DNA of 64,000 nt from CAXXOK01 sp963663285 (lineage in GTDB: Bacteria > Bacillota > Clostridia > Christensenellales > Aristaeellaceae). Below, piece after piece: positions 35,241-42,658 of the stretch (position 1 is the stretch's first letter; each line of letters starts with the position of its first letter). The notes below the pieces were generated by a model that saw only the letters and a program-made list of their open reading frames with translations, did not search any database and had not been told where the DNA came from. Where the stretch lies: contig CAXXNI010000002.1 of assembly GCA_963663285.2 (NCBI GenBank), positions 806,001 to 870,000 on the forward strand, read 5' to 3'. A program made the position numbers and the translations under genes.

Positions 35241-35705
35241 TTACTCTTCTCTGCTATTCTTCGTGGGTATGGACTTGATAAAGTTCTTTTCTTCTTTACG
35301 GAGCCAGTACCCGCAATGCAAGTAGAATTCATGCGCTTTTATGCGGTTAAAACCCGAAATAAGCCTTACTGCAACACAACCGCACTCCTGCGCCCATGCC
35401 TCCACTGCGTTTAGCAACATACGGCCTAATCCATACCCCTGCAACGATTGGTCTACCGCCAGCGAGAGAATGTTTTTCATGCTTTCGGTATAAGTGTTTT
35501 CATAATCAGCGGCATGCAAATAACCGCCAACATAGCCGTCTTCCAAGCGATAAGCTACATAAATACGTTCAGTATCCCGCTGCAAAATATATGATAACCG
35601 TTCGCGCGTACGATCGATTGGAAAATCATATCCCAAGGCATCCCGATTGATGGCGCAAATTCTGCCTGCATCTTCCACGGTTGCTAAACGCACTGCCCAG
35701 CCCAT
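35241..35705 (-). CDS. GNAT family N-acetyltransferase
   Basis: 154 residues. GNAT acetyltransferases move acetyl from acetyl-CoA to amines. The CoA-binding motif A is QSLQGYGLGRMLLNAVEAWA, and the C-terminal ISGFNRIKAHEFYLHCGYW is the usual substrate-side element. The substrate is unknown. GGAGG stands 7 nt before the chosen ATG; the frame extends further upstream but without a ribosome site. It is the last gene of a leftward nudC-yitT-GNAT group. Confidence 0.85.
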   Translation of the reverse strand: MGWAVRLATVEDAGRICAINRDALGYDFPIDRTRERLSYILQRDTERIYVAYRLEDGYVGGYLHAADYENTYTESMKNILSLAVDQSLQGYGLGRMLLNAVEAWAQECGCVAVRLISGFNRIKAHEFYLHCGYWLRKEEKNFIKSIPTKNSREE

Positions 35706-35808
35706 TCCATCGCCTCCAAATATAAAACGACGTCTTGTTAAACAAAGAATAAATGACGATTGTTCAGGTATCCCGGCTTTATTCTCTGCCAGAATTGATT
35801 TTGCTTTA

Positions 35809-36702
35809 TTATATTGACCCGCGAAAGCCTTTGCCGACAATTTCACCTGTATTGGTGATCAAGATAAAGCAGCAGGGATCAATTTCGCGGGCATAATGCC
35901 GTAGGCTAACGGCTTGCTGGCGGTTGAGTACAGTAAGAATAATGGTTTTATTCTCATGCGTATAGGCGCCTTCACCATGTAATTCCGTAGCCCCGCGATG
36001 GAGTTGATTGACAATAAACTGAATCATCGGTTCCGGCTTTGCGGTAATAATCTGAAAGCACTTATGCACGTTAATGTTTTCAAGCACCATATCGACGACA
36101 ACCGCTTTAATCATTAAACCGAGTACGCTGAACAACCCGGTTTCAATGCCGAAAGCGACCCCGGCCATCGCGGTAATGATGATATCCACAAACAATAAAC
36201 TGATGCCGATATTCAGCGATGTGTACCGGCGCAAAATCATCGCGATTACATCGGTACCGCCGCTGGAGGATTGCAGGTTAAAAAGAATGGCGCTGCCGAT
36301 AGCGGGCAAAGTGACAGCGAAAATGAGCTCCAACAGCGGTTGATTCGTAAGCGGCGACGAGAGGGGAATATAATACTCAAACAGCCAAGCCGCACCGGAC
36401 ATTACCAAACTGCAATACACAGTGCGAACGCCAAAGCTGCGCCCAAACACTAAAAAACCTACAACCAACAGTAGTTGGTTGATGACAAACATATAAGTTG
36501 CCTGGCTGATAACCGGGAAATAGTGGTTGAGAATAATCGACAAGCCACTGACGCCGCCGGTAGAAAAGTGGTTAGGGAATTTGAAAAAGTATACGCCAAC
36601 AGCAATGAGGAGAGAACCGAGCGTGAGCAGAACATAATCCCGAAATACGGATGGCTGCCGGGCCGGGCGGCACATAGGCGGACGATAAGACTGATGAGCC
36701 AT
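35809..36702 (-). CDS. YitT family membrane protein
   Basis: 297 residues. Five to six membrane helices fill residues 25-195 (LGSLLIAVGVYFFKFPNHFS, then STGGVSGLSIIL), and a C-terminal DUF2179 cytoplasmic domain follows (about 215-290, YTHENKTIILTVLNRQQ). YitT/DUF161 proteins are widespread in Bacillota and their function is not settled; transport is likely. AAAGGAG is 6 nt before the ATG. The gene lies 38 nt after nudC. Confidence 0.92.
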   Translation of the reverse strand: MAHQSYRPPMCRPARQPSVFRDYVLLTLGSLLIAVGVYFFKFPNHFSTGGVSGLSIILNHYFPVISQATYMFVINQLLLVVGFLVFGRSFGVRTVYCSLVMSGAAWLFEYYIPLSSPLTNQPLLELIFAVTLPAIGSAILFNLQSSSGGTDVIAMILRRYTSLNIGISLLFVDIIITAMAGVAFGIETGLFSVLGLMIKAVVVDMVLENINVHKCFQIITAKPEPMIQFIVNQLHRGATELHGEGAYTHENKTIILTVLNRQQAVSLRHYAREIDPCCFILITNTGEIVGKGFRGSI

Positions 36703-36740
36703 GTCTTTCTCCTTTGGATAATACAGTTAAGCTATATCGC

Positions 36741-37577
36741 TTACGCAAGCGCACCGTTTCGGAACCGCTCCATCAAATCATATGCGATGCTCGCTGGCCC
36801 CATATGCTGGGGGAGTTCTGAGCGGGCAAACCACCTTGCTTCCGAAAGCTCGCTGGTTTGCAAAGTGATTTCAGGCGATCCGTTAAGTTCGGCATGGAAT
36901 CCCAGCATCAGGCTTTGACTGAGCCCCCAGGGCTGGCTTGCCAGGTAGCGGACGTTTTTCACTTGCAAACCAACTTCTTCCATAATCTCCCGGCGCACGG
37001 TCTGTTCCGCTGTTTCACCAGCTTCTACGTAGCCGGCAATCAGGGAATAGTGTGGGAATTGGCTGCGTGCGTTACGGGCCAGTAATAAACGGTCCCCATC
37101 CGTAATGGCAACAATTACAGCCGGATGGATGTTAGGATATTCGATGTTACCGCAGTTTGGGCATAACAGCGCACGTTCTTCTGCGGCAGGGTTCATCTGA
37201 TTGCCGCAAACGCCGCAAAAACGGTTATGCGCATACCAAACCGAAAGGTGATAAGCCGTATTGAGTAAAAATCCATCCTCCGCCGGTGAAAGTTGGCGAA
37301 AAATGCGAACGGGTTTCAACTCCAGCCCTTGCGGCGCATCAAAATTGGAATCGGCCTGTGCAATGCAAATTCGACGCTTCCCAAGTGTTAACGCGTGTAA
37401 GAGCGTAGTTGTAACGGGCGTTTCGCTATAATCATGTCTGCTTGGTAATATATAACCATCCGGTGTGTTTTTTAACCAAACATTGTCTTTTTGAAAAAGA
37501 AGGGCTGTATCATCCACGGCACAAGGCGCCGCGTCAAATGCAAGGCTGAACAAACTGGGATTCGCGTTGATAAGCAT
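36741..37577 (-). CDS. nudC: NAD(+) diphosphatase (Nudix)
   Basis: 278 residues. It splits NAD(H) to NMN(H) and AMP, and may remove NAD caps from RNA. A zinc ribbon (CGVCGNQMNPA...CPNCGN) sits at the centre, then the Nudix box GYVEAGETAEQTVRREIMEE plus VGL, and the NudC signature SQPWGLSQSLMLGF; the usual form is SQPWPFPxSLM, so two residues are changed. GAGG is 7 nt before the ATG. It starts a leftward operon with yitT and a GNAT gene. Confidence 0.93.
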   Translation of the reverse strand: MLINANPSLFSLAFDAAPCAVDDTALLFQKDNVWLKNTPDGYILPSRHDYSETPVTTTLLHALTLGKRRICIAQADSNFDAPQGLELKPVRIFRQLSPAEDGFLLNTAYHLSVWYAHNRFCGVCGNQMNPAAEERALLCPNCGNIEYPNIHPAVIVAITDGDRLLLARNARSQFPHYSLIAGYVEAGETAEQTVRREIMEEVGLQVKNVRYLASQPWGLSQSLMLGFHAELNGSPEITLQTSELSEARWFARSELPQHMGPASIAYDLMERFRNGALA

Positions 37578-37610
37578 ACCTACACCTCGTTGGAGTAAAA
37601 TTACGTACCC

Positions 37611-37638
37611 ATCATAGCAGAAACCAAATGATTGTCAA
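37611..37638 (-). promoter_or_regulatory. Promoter of the nudC operon
   Basis: Read leftward: perfect -35 TTGACA (37638-37633), 16-bp spacer, -10 TATGAT (37616-37611). Confidence 0.7.
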
Positions 37639-37710
37639 TGCTCACGCGAAGAACTTGATTATATAAGATAGTTATACTGAGAAAATCATCGAAAAATACG
37701 AGCGTGTATA

Positions 37711-37739
37711 TTGACAGCAAAGCACGTGTGTGCTATTAT
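37711..37739 (+). promoter_or_regulatory. Promoter of tRNA-Val
   Basis: Perfect -35 TTGACA (37711-37716), 17-bp spacer, -10 TATTAT (37734-37739), about 65 bp before the tRNA. Confidence 0.8.
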
Positions 37740-37804
37740 ATTCAGGTCGCCAATGAACACGCAAAGCCAGTTATGGCAACGCATAAAGCATTTGACGAAA
37801 CTGT

Positions 37805-37880
37805 GGTCTGTTGGCTCAGTTGGTAGAGCACATCGTTCACATCGATGGGGTCACTGGTTCGAGTCCAGTACAGACCACCA
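37805..37880 (+). tRNA. tRNA-Val (anticodon CAC)
   Basis: A full cloverleaf can be drawn: acceptor GGTCTGT/ACAGACC, D-arm GCTCAGTTGGTAGAGC, anticodon stem CATCG/CGATG with loop TTCACAT (CAC, reads GUG), T-arm ACTGG TTCGAGT CCAGT, discriminator A and encoded CCA end. It stands alone with its own promoter and terminator. Confidence 0.96.
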
Positions 37881-37906
37881 AAAGCCCTTGAGAGATCAAG
37901 GGCTTT
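37881..37906 (+). terminator. Terminator of tRNA-Val
   Basis: Perfect 11-bp stem AAAGCCCTTGA / TCAAGGGCTTT with GAGA loop, starting on the base after the tRNA CCA end, followed by CTTTAT. Confidence 0.88.
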
Positions 37907-37946
37907 CTTTATATCTATCACTCGATATAGGAAAGGTGGTATTCAC

Positions 37947-38132
37947 ATGAAAAAGCACATTTGTTATGACAAGCTTACGAAAAAGAAGAAGCGCGAAATT
38001 GACTTGATAAACAGAGGAACATGGTTTGGCGTGAATCCTGTAACTCGCAGACCTGAAAATTCCAAAGCCTATGACCGCAGAAAAGCGCAAGACTGGAAGA
38101 AGGATTCCGGACTTGCGCTTTTATCTTATTAA
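37947..38132 (+). CDS. Small basic protein, 61 residues
   Basis: A short, Lys/Arg-rich protein with GAAAGGTGG 7 nt before its ATG. The core RGTWFGVNPVTRRPENSKAY and the following DRRKAQDW recall small basic proteins of about 50-60 residues in Clostridia that share a PVTR motif; their function is unknown. High charge and size suggest nucleic-acid or ribosome binding, but this is inference. Its last 17 codons contain the stem of a transcription terminator. It lies just downstream of tRNA-Val and may be partly expressed by read-through. Confidence 0.7.
   Translation: MKKHICYDKLTKKKKREIDLINRGTWFGVNPVTRRPENSKAYDRRKAQDWKKDSGLALLSY
38081..38122 (+). terminator. Terminator inside the 3' end of the small basic protein gene
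   Basis: Perfect 11-bp arms AAAAGCGCAAG (38081-38091) and CTTGCGCTTTT (38112-38122) with an inner GGAA/TTCC pairing, then ATCTTATT. The hairpin ends 8 bases before the TAA that closes the reading frame. Confidence 0.7.
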
Positions 38133-38235
38133 ATTCATTACGTAAGATACGGCGCCGATGATATAAGAGAAGATAGGACTATGTTCTGTACCGTTTATAT
38201 CCTGATCATGCTGCACACTTCGCTAAAGCACAGCA

Positions 38236-39102
38236 TTATAGCAATAAAAATATTCCCTGCTGCGCTGTGTGGGTATAAAAGGTTCTACGCCACCTTTTAT
38301 GAAGCCTATGATAAGCAGACTTAGCCTCATTTTCATTATCAAACGCACCATACACCGCTGACCCGCTGCCGGTCATCATCGCAAATTGTGCTCCGCAGGC
38401 GGAGAGTGCGGCAATTGCCTCGACAATTTGCGGTTTGGCTGTTTCCACAGCTTGCTGCAGTACATTTCCAGAAGAGGCGGAAAGTTTAATAAAGTCTTTT
38501 GCTTGTAGTGCAAGCAGCGCATCATCTGTTTTCGGGTGATGCACACACGCAAGCGAATCGTACAAGCGGAAAACGTCCGCTGTCGACAAGGGCTTACAAG
38601 GCTGAATGATAACCAGCGGCACAATGGGTGCGGGCTGTACTGCATGTAATACTTCTCCGATCCCACCAACCCGTGCAAATCCACCTTGCAGCATAAAGGG
38701 AACGTCAGCGCCGATCGTAGCACCCAGCGATATTAGCTGCGCCAGCGATAAACCAGTTTGCCATAGCTCATTCAAGCCAGTCAATGCAGCGGCTGCATCT
38801 GCGCTGCCGCCACCCATTCCGGCGCCTGCCGGAACATGCTTTTTTAAAGTGACAACAGCACCTTTTCCGCATTTTGCTTCTGTTTGCAGCGCGCGCGCCG
38901 CTTTTAATACTAAATTGTCGGTGCTTGAAATCGCATCGTTCCCGCTTACTGATAATGAAAGCGTATCAGCAAGTTCCATGGTCATTTCATCTGCGAGGTC
39001 GACGCTGCTCATTAGCATATCCATCACATGATACCCGTCAGGCCGCTTCCCCAGTATATCCAGAGACCAGTTGATTTTTGCGCGTGCAAGTACCGCAAGC
39101 AT
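38236..39102 (-). CDS. ispE: 4-diphosphocytidyl-2-C-methyl-D-erythritol kinase
   Basis: 288 residues, the normal length. It phosphorylates CDP-methylerythritol in the MEP isoprenoid pathway. The start LARAKINWSLDILGKRPDGYH is the IspE signature, with the GHMP ATP-binding motif VPAGAGMGGGSADAAAAL near residue 93 and the C-terminal MMTGSGSAVYGAF. No other MEP genes are in the window. It is divergent from the DUF1934 gene, and its promoter nearly touches that gene's ribosome site. Confidence 0.95.
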   Translation of the reverse strand: MLAVLARAKINWSLDILGKRPDGYHVMDMLMSSVDLADEMTMELADTLSLSVSGNDAISSTDNLVLKAARALQTEAKCGKGAVVTLKKHVPAGAGMGGGSADAAAALTGLNELWQTGLSLAQLISLGATIGADVPFMLQGGFARVGGIGEVLHAVQPAPIVPLVIIQPCKPLSTADVFRLYDSLACVHHPKTDDALLALQAKDFIKLSASSGNVLQQAVETAKPQIVEAIAALSACGAQFAMMTGSGSAVYGAFDNENEAKSAYHRLHKRWRRTFYTHTAQQGIFLLL

Positions 39103-39135
39103 TGCATACAGCCCCTTCTTGTGCTATATTTACTT

Positions 39136-39163
39136 ATTATAGCAGGTTTTCTTTTTTCGGCAA
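39136..39163 (-). promoter_or_regulatory. Promoter of ispE
   Basis: Read leftward: -35 TTGCCG (39163-39158), 16-bp spacer, perfect -10 TATAAT (39141-39136). Confidence 0.65.
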
Positions 39164-39179
39164 CAAGGGGAGGAATATC

Positions 39180-39626
39180 ATGACGGCACGTAAAGAAGGC
39201 ATTCCCATTTTGATATCGCTGGATGCAAAATCCGCTGCAGATGGACAGCCTGAAGATGTGATGCGCATGATTACTTCGGGAGAGCTGTTTGAAAAAAAGG
39301 ACGAAACCATCATCCGTTACGAAGAGAATCTGGATGAAAATGAACCGCCCCAGCAAATTGAACTGGCGCTGCGTAACGACGGCATTACGATGAGCCGAAA
39401 CGGAACGATCAAGGCTGATATGGTTTTTCAAAAAGGGAAGCGGTACGAGAGCCAGTATCATACGCCATATGGTGTGTTGGATATGGCTCTATACTGCATA
39501 AAAGCTGATTTTTCCCACAATCAGGACGGTGGAGAAATCGCATTGTTATACCAACTGGATCTTGGCGGGCAATATGCCGCGGTACATGACATGCGTTTGC
39601 ATTGGATGCGGAAGAAGGCTACCTGA
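39180..39626 (+). CDS. DUF1934 family beta-barrel protein
   Basis: 148 residues. The pattern of alternating strands (ETIIRYEENLDE, then IELALRNDGITMSRNG and YHTPYGVLDMALYC) with a final VHDMRLHWMRK fits DUF1934, a calycin-like small barrel in Bacillota whose function is unknown. GGGGAGG is 6 nt before the ATG. Its stop overlaps the next start (TGATG), so it is coupled with the following gene. Confidence 0.85.
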   Translation: MTARKEGIPILISLDAKSAADGQPEDVMRMITSGELFEKKDETIIRYEENLDENEPPQQIELALRNDGITMSRNGTIKADMVFQKGKRYESQYHTPYGVLDMALYCIKADFSHNQDGGEIALLYQLDLGGQYAAVHDMRLHWMRKKAT

Positions 39627-40144
39627 TGGACGTGCTGCCACAAAAGGAACTGGCTGCATTGTTGGGCGGCGGCTGTTTCCTGCGCAGAATGGATAGCAAT
39701 GAAGCGTTATTCATCACCGATGCACCAAGACGTTTTGATCAAACCTCACTCCGGGAAAAACAAAGCCAGCTCATTCAAAGTGGATTTACCTGTACCGAAC
39801 AGAAAAATGGGTTATGGCAAATCGACCTGACCGATTTACGATATCAGCAGATATTTCATCAATTCTGCATGGATAGTATGCCTGCATTTCCGAATAGTTC
39901 CGCGATGCTGGATATATATACGCTCATCCGGTTGCTAACGCTGCATCCCGCTCCTTGGCACATCCAGCCACGCAATATGCTGCGCGAAATACTAAAGCAA
40001 AGCAACAATCCCTCCGCCACCATTCAAGCCGCTCCGCAATGGATTGCGCAATGCGCCGTATTACTTCGAAAGCACCAGCCTCTTCCATCTGCGGCAGCCG
40101 GATTGCTGAATGAAGCAATCCTACAAGCGGGAAAGGAGCATTAG
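39626..40144 (+). CDS. Protein of unknown function, 172 residues
   Basis: I do not recognise this family. The protein is soluble, with no signal or membrane segments. Its first half (LPQKELAALLGGGCFLRRMD) looks alpha/beta and its second half helical, with several Gln- and Leu-rich stretches. ATG 39626 is chosen because it overlaps the DUF1934 stop and has GAAGAAGG upstream. Only 1 nt separates it from the metallo-hydrolase gene. The tight coupling suggests a joint function of the three genes. Confidence 0.7.
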   Translation: MDVLPQKELAALLGGGCFLRRMDSNEALFITDAPRRFDQTSLREKQSQLIQSGFTCTEQKNGLWQIDLTDLRYQQIFHQFCMDSMPAFPNSSAMLDIYTLIRLLTLHPAPWHIQPRNMLREILKQSNNPSATIQAAPQWIAQCAVLLRKHQPLPSAAAGLLNEAILQAGKEH

Positions 40145-40145
40145 T

Positions 40146-40802
40146 ATGATTTTACAGTACTACGGCCATTCTCTGTTTACCATGGCTTTTGAAAATGGCA
40201 CGACACTGTTGACGGATCCTTACGGGGATTTTTATGATTATCCCAAACGTACCCTGAAAGCAGATATCGTCACCATCAGCCATCACCACCACGATCATGA
40301 TGCGGTTGATATGGTGGAAGGAACCCCGCAGGTTATTGACACCGCAGGCGTATTCTCGCCTAACGCTGATCTTATTATTACCGGGGTACCCAGCAAACAC
40401 GATGCGCAAAATGGAGCACAGCGCGGAGATAACTTGATTTTTGTGATTATGGCTGAAGGGCTGAAAATTGTGCACATGGGCGATATTGGCCATGTGATCA
40501 ACGACCGGCAACGCCACGCAATTGGCAAGCCCGATATACTGCTGCTGCCCGTTGGCGGTTATTACACCACGGATGCAAAAGCAGCCATAGAAAATATTCA
40601 TTTATTAGAGCCGCGTGTATCCATTCCTATGCACTACCGTACCCGCTTTAATGAATCGATGCCGATACAGACCGTACAGCCATTTTTTGAAATGCTGAAA
40701 GTTACCCCCGATCCTATGCCGCTTATCCGTTTTACCGGCGGAGATTTGAATCAGCGGCCTCCGGTAATGATGCTTTCCATCACGGATCGTGAATCGAAAT
40801 AA
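40146..40802 (+). CDS. Metallo-beta-lactamase-fold hydrolase (UlaG/UPF0173-like)
   Basis: 218 residues. The metal site is SHHHHDHD near residue 48 (TISHHHHDHDAVDMV), with further ligands His in HMGDIGHV and His in IPMHYRTRF near the C-terminus. These fit the L-ascorbate-6-phosphate lactonase-like (UPF0173) branch of the fold. The substrate is unknown. AAAGGAG is 7 nt before the ATG. It ends 53 nt before the CTP synthase-like gene. Confidence 0.88.
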   Translation: MILQYYGHSLFTMAFENGTTLLTDPYGDFYDYPKRTLKADIVTISHHHHDHDAVDMVEGTPQVIDTAGVFSPNADLIITGVPSKHDAQNGAQRGDNLIFVIMAEGLKIVHMGDIGHVINDRQRHAIGKPDILLLPVGGYYTTDAKAAIENIHLLEPRVSIPMHYRTRFNESMPIQTVQPFFEMLKVTPDPMPLIRFTGGDLNQRPPVMMLSITDRESK

Positions 40803-40855
40803 AGGATACCCGTCAAACGCATTTATCGTATGAATCATAAAAGGAGGGGACGGAA

Positions 40856-42451
40856 TTGAAATACGTTTTCATTACCGGGGGTGTGGTTTCTTCTTTGGGG
40901 AAGGGGATCACCGCGGCGTCCTTAGGCAAACTACTCTCGGCGCGCGGGTATCGCGTCAGTTTGCAGAAGCTGGATTTATTCTATAACGTTGAGCCGGGTT
41001 TGCTCAGCCCTTTGGAACACGGTGAAGCATTTATAACGGAGGACGGCACAGCTGCCGATTTGGATATTGGTCATTATGAGCGTTTTGTGGATGTTACGCT
41101 TTCCGGCGACGCAACCTCAACCACAGGGAAAATCCATCGCAGGTTGATTGAACGAGAGCTGCATGGGGAGTTTCATGGCGGAACCGTTCAGGCGATTCCG
41201 CATGTGGCTAATGAAATCAAGCAGGTGATCCGAGAAGCCGCCGAAAACGCGGGTTCGGAGATACAATTAGTGGAAATCGGCGGCACAGTGGGGGATATGG
41301 AAGCCTCCGTCTATCTGGAAGCGATACGGCAAATGCGCTGGGAATGTGAAAATGCAAATGATTGCTGCTATATTCACATGACGTTAATGCCGTTTATTGT
41401 TACGGCAGGAGAATTAAAAACAAAGCCGACGCAAAACAGCGTAAAGGTTTTACGTTCCATGGGGATTCAACCGGACGTGATCGTTTGCCGTACGGAAGTC
41501 CCCATGACTACGGAAACCAAGGATAAAATTGCTTTATTCTGCAATGTTAAATCAACCAATGTCATCCAGAACAGGGATACACAAGACCTATACGATGTTC
41601 CGCTCATGCTGGAGAAAGAGGGACTGCCCAAAGCGGTCTTAGCTGAATTGAGCTTAGAGAATAAACCGGCAGATCTGGATGATTGGAAGAACATGCTGCA
41701 GCGCTACAAGGAGCTGACACGTACGCTGCAGGTTGCGTTGGTCGGTAAATATGTATCCGTACCGGACGCTTACCTGTCCGTAAAAGAAGCCTTACGGCAC
41801 GCGGGTCTGGCTGAAGGTGTCAACGTGGCTGTCAACACCATCAACAGCGCAGAAATCACTCCCAACAATGTGCAAGCGCTGCTGCATAGCGCCGATGCTG
41901 TCATTGCCCCGGGAGGATACGGTATACGCGGCACACAGGGCATCATCCTTGCGGCGCAGTATGCACGGGAAAATAAAATGCCCTTTTTGGGTATCGGCTT
42001 TGGCATGCAACTGGCCATCGTTGAAGCGGTTCGTCACCTACTCGGTATTGAAAACGCAAATACTACCGAGGCAGACGCGGAAACAGCTGAACCCGTCGTA
42101 AAAATTCCATTAGACCGGGTATGCCAAAACGACAGCCGATCGGCAGCTCGTATGGGTGGCAGCGATATTAAGCTGTTTGATGGGATGCTTAAAACGCTGT
42201 ACGGCTCCGAAGTCATCCATGAGCGGCATAGCAACCGTTATGAGATAGACCAGCGCTATCTGGCTGGTTTGGCGGATAAAGGGCTGCATATGGTGGGCGT
42301 GAGTGTGGAAACAGGTTATCCGGAAGCTTTTGAACTGGAAGGGCATCCGTTTTATGCCGCGGTGATTTACCATCCGGAGTACCAGTCTCGGCCGCAACGT
42401 CCGCATCCGCTATTTACAGCTCTATTACATGCCGCCAAGAAGGGTGAATAG
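40856..42451 (+). CDS. Divergent CTP synthase, glutaminase site lost
   Basis: 531 residues from a TTG start (AGGAGGGG upstream). The synthetase domain (1-265) has GGVVSSLGKGITAASLGK, DLDIGHYERF, VEIGGTVGDME and ELKTKPTQNSV, as in PyrG, which turns UTP to CTP. The normally near-invariant DPYINVDPGTMSP reads DLFYNVEPGLLSP. The GATase domain (285-531) has PGGYGIRG and His506/Glu508 in YHPE, but the nucleophile segment GICLGMQ reads GIGFGMQ: Gly381 (codon GGC) in place of E. coli Cys379. It should not use glutamine; it may use free ammonia or have another role. A second, normal pyrG elsewhere in the genome is likely. Confidence 0.88.
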   Translation: MKYVFITGGVVSSLGKGITAASLGKLLSARGYRVSLQKLDLFYNVEPGLLSPLEHGEAFITEDGTAADLDIGHYERFVDVTLSGDATSTTGKIHRRLIERELHGEFHGGTVQAIPHVANEIKQVIREAAENAGSEIQLVEIGGTVGDMEASVYLEAIRQMRWECENANDCCYIHMTLMPFIVTAGELKTKPTQNSVKVLRSMGIQPDVIVCRTEVPMTTETKDKIALFCNVKSTNVIQNRDTQDLYDVPLMLEKEGLPKAVLAELSLENKPADLDDWKNMLQRYKELTRTLQVALVGKYVSVPDAYLSVKEALRHAGLAEGVNVAVNTINSAEITPNNVQALLHSADAVIAPGGYGIRGTQGIILAAQYARENKMPFLGIGFGMQLAIVEAVRHLLGIENANTTEADAETAEPVVKIPLDRVCQNDSRSAARMGGSDIKLFDGMLKTLYGSEVIHERHSNRYEIDQRYLAGLADKGLHMVGVSVETGYPEAFELEGHPFYAAVIYHPEYQSRPQRPHPLFTALLHAAKKGE

Positions 42452-42509
42452 AGGGATAAATCAACCTGAATCCAATGTGTTCCAATGTAAATTATTAAAC
42501 CTGCTTAGG

Positions 42510-42534
42510 GCTTCCGGGTGTTTTGCCCGGAAGC
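42510..42534 (+). terminator. Terminator of the CTP synthase-like gene
   Basis: Perfect 9-bp stem GCTTCCGGG / CCCGGAAGC with a 7-nt loop, followed by ATTTTTACATTTT. Confidence 0.85.
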
Positions 42535-42584
42535 ATTTTTACATTTTAGGCGGCCGATTTCCACCAACAATTGGGATTATCCGT

Positions 42585-42612
42585 TTGCATCCCGTAGGGA
42601 TTGTGTTATAAT
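42585..42612 (+). promoter_or_regulatory. Promoter of the CotH gene
   Basis: -35 TTGCAT (42585-42590), 16-bp spacer, perfect -10 TATAAT (42607-42612), 47 bp before the start codon. Confidence 0.65.
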
Positions 42613-42658
42613 TTTGTAACGGTTGCGAAAGAAACCAAGATAAGGGGGGACAGCCGGA

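Noticed and set aside
37711..37950. Protein-coding frame across tRNA-Val
   Set aside because: The sequence folds as a complete tRNA with CCA end, promoter and terminator.
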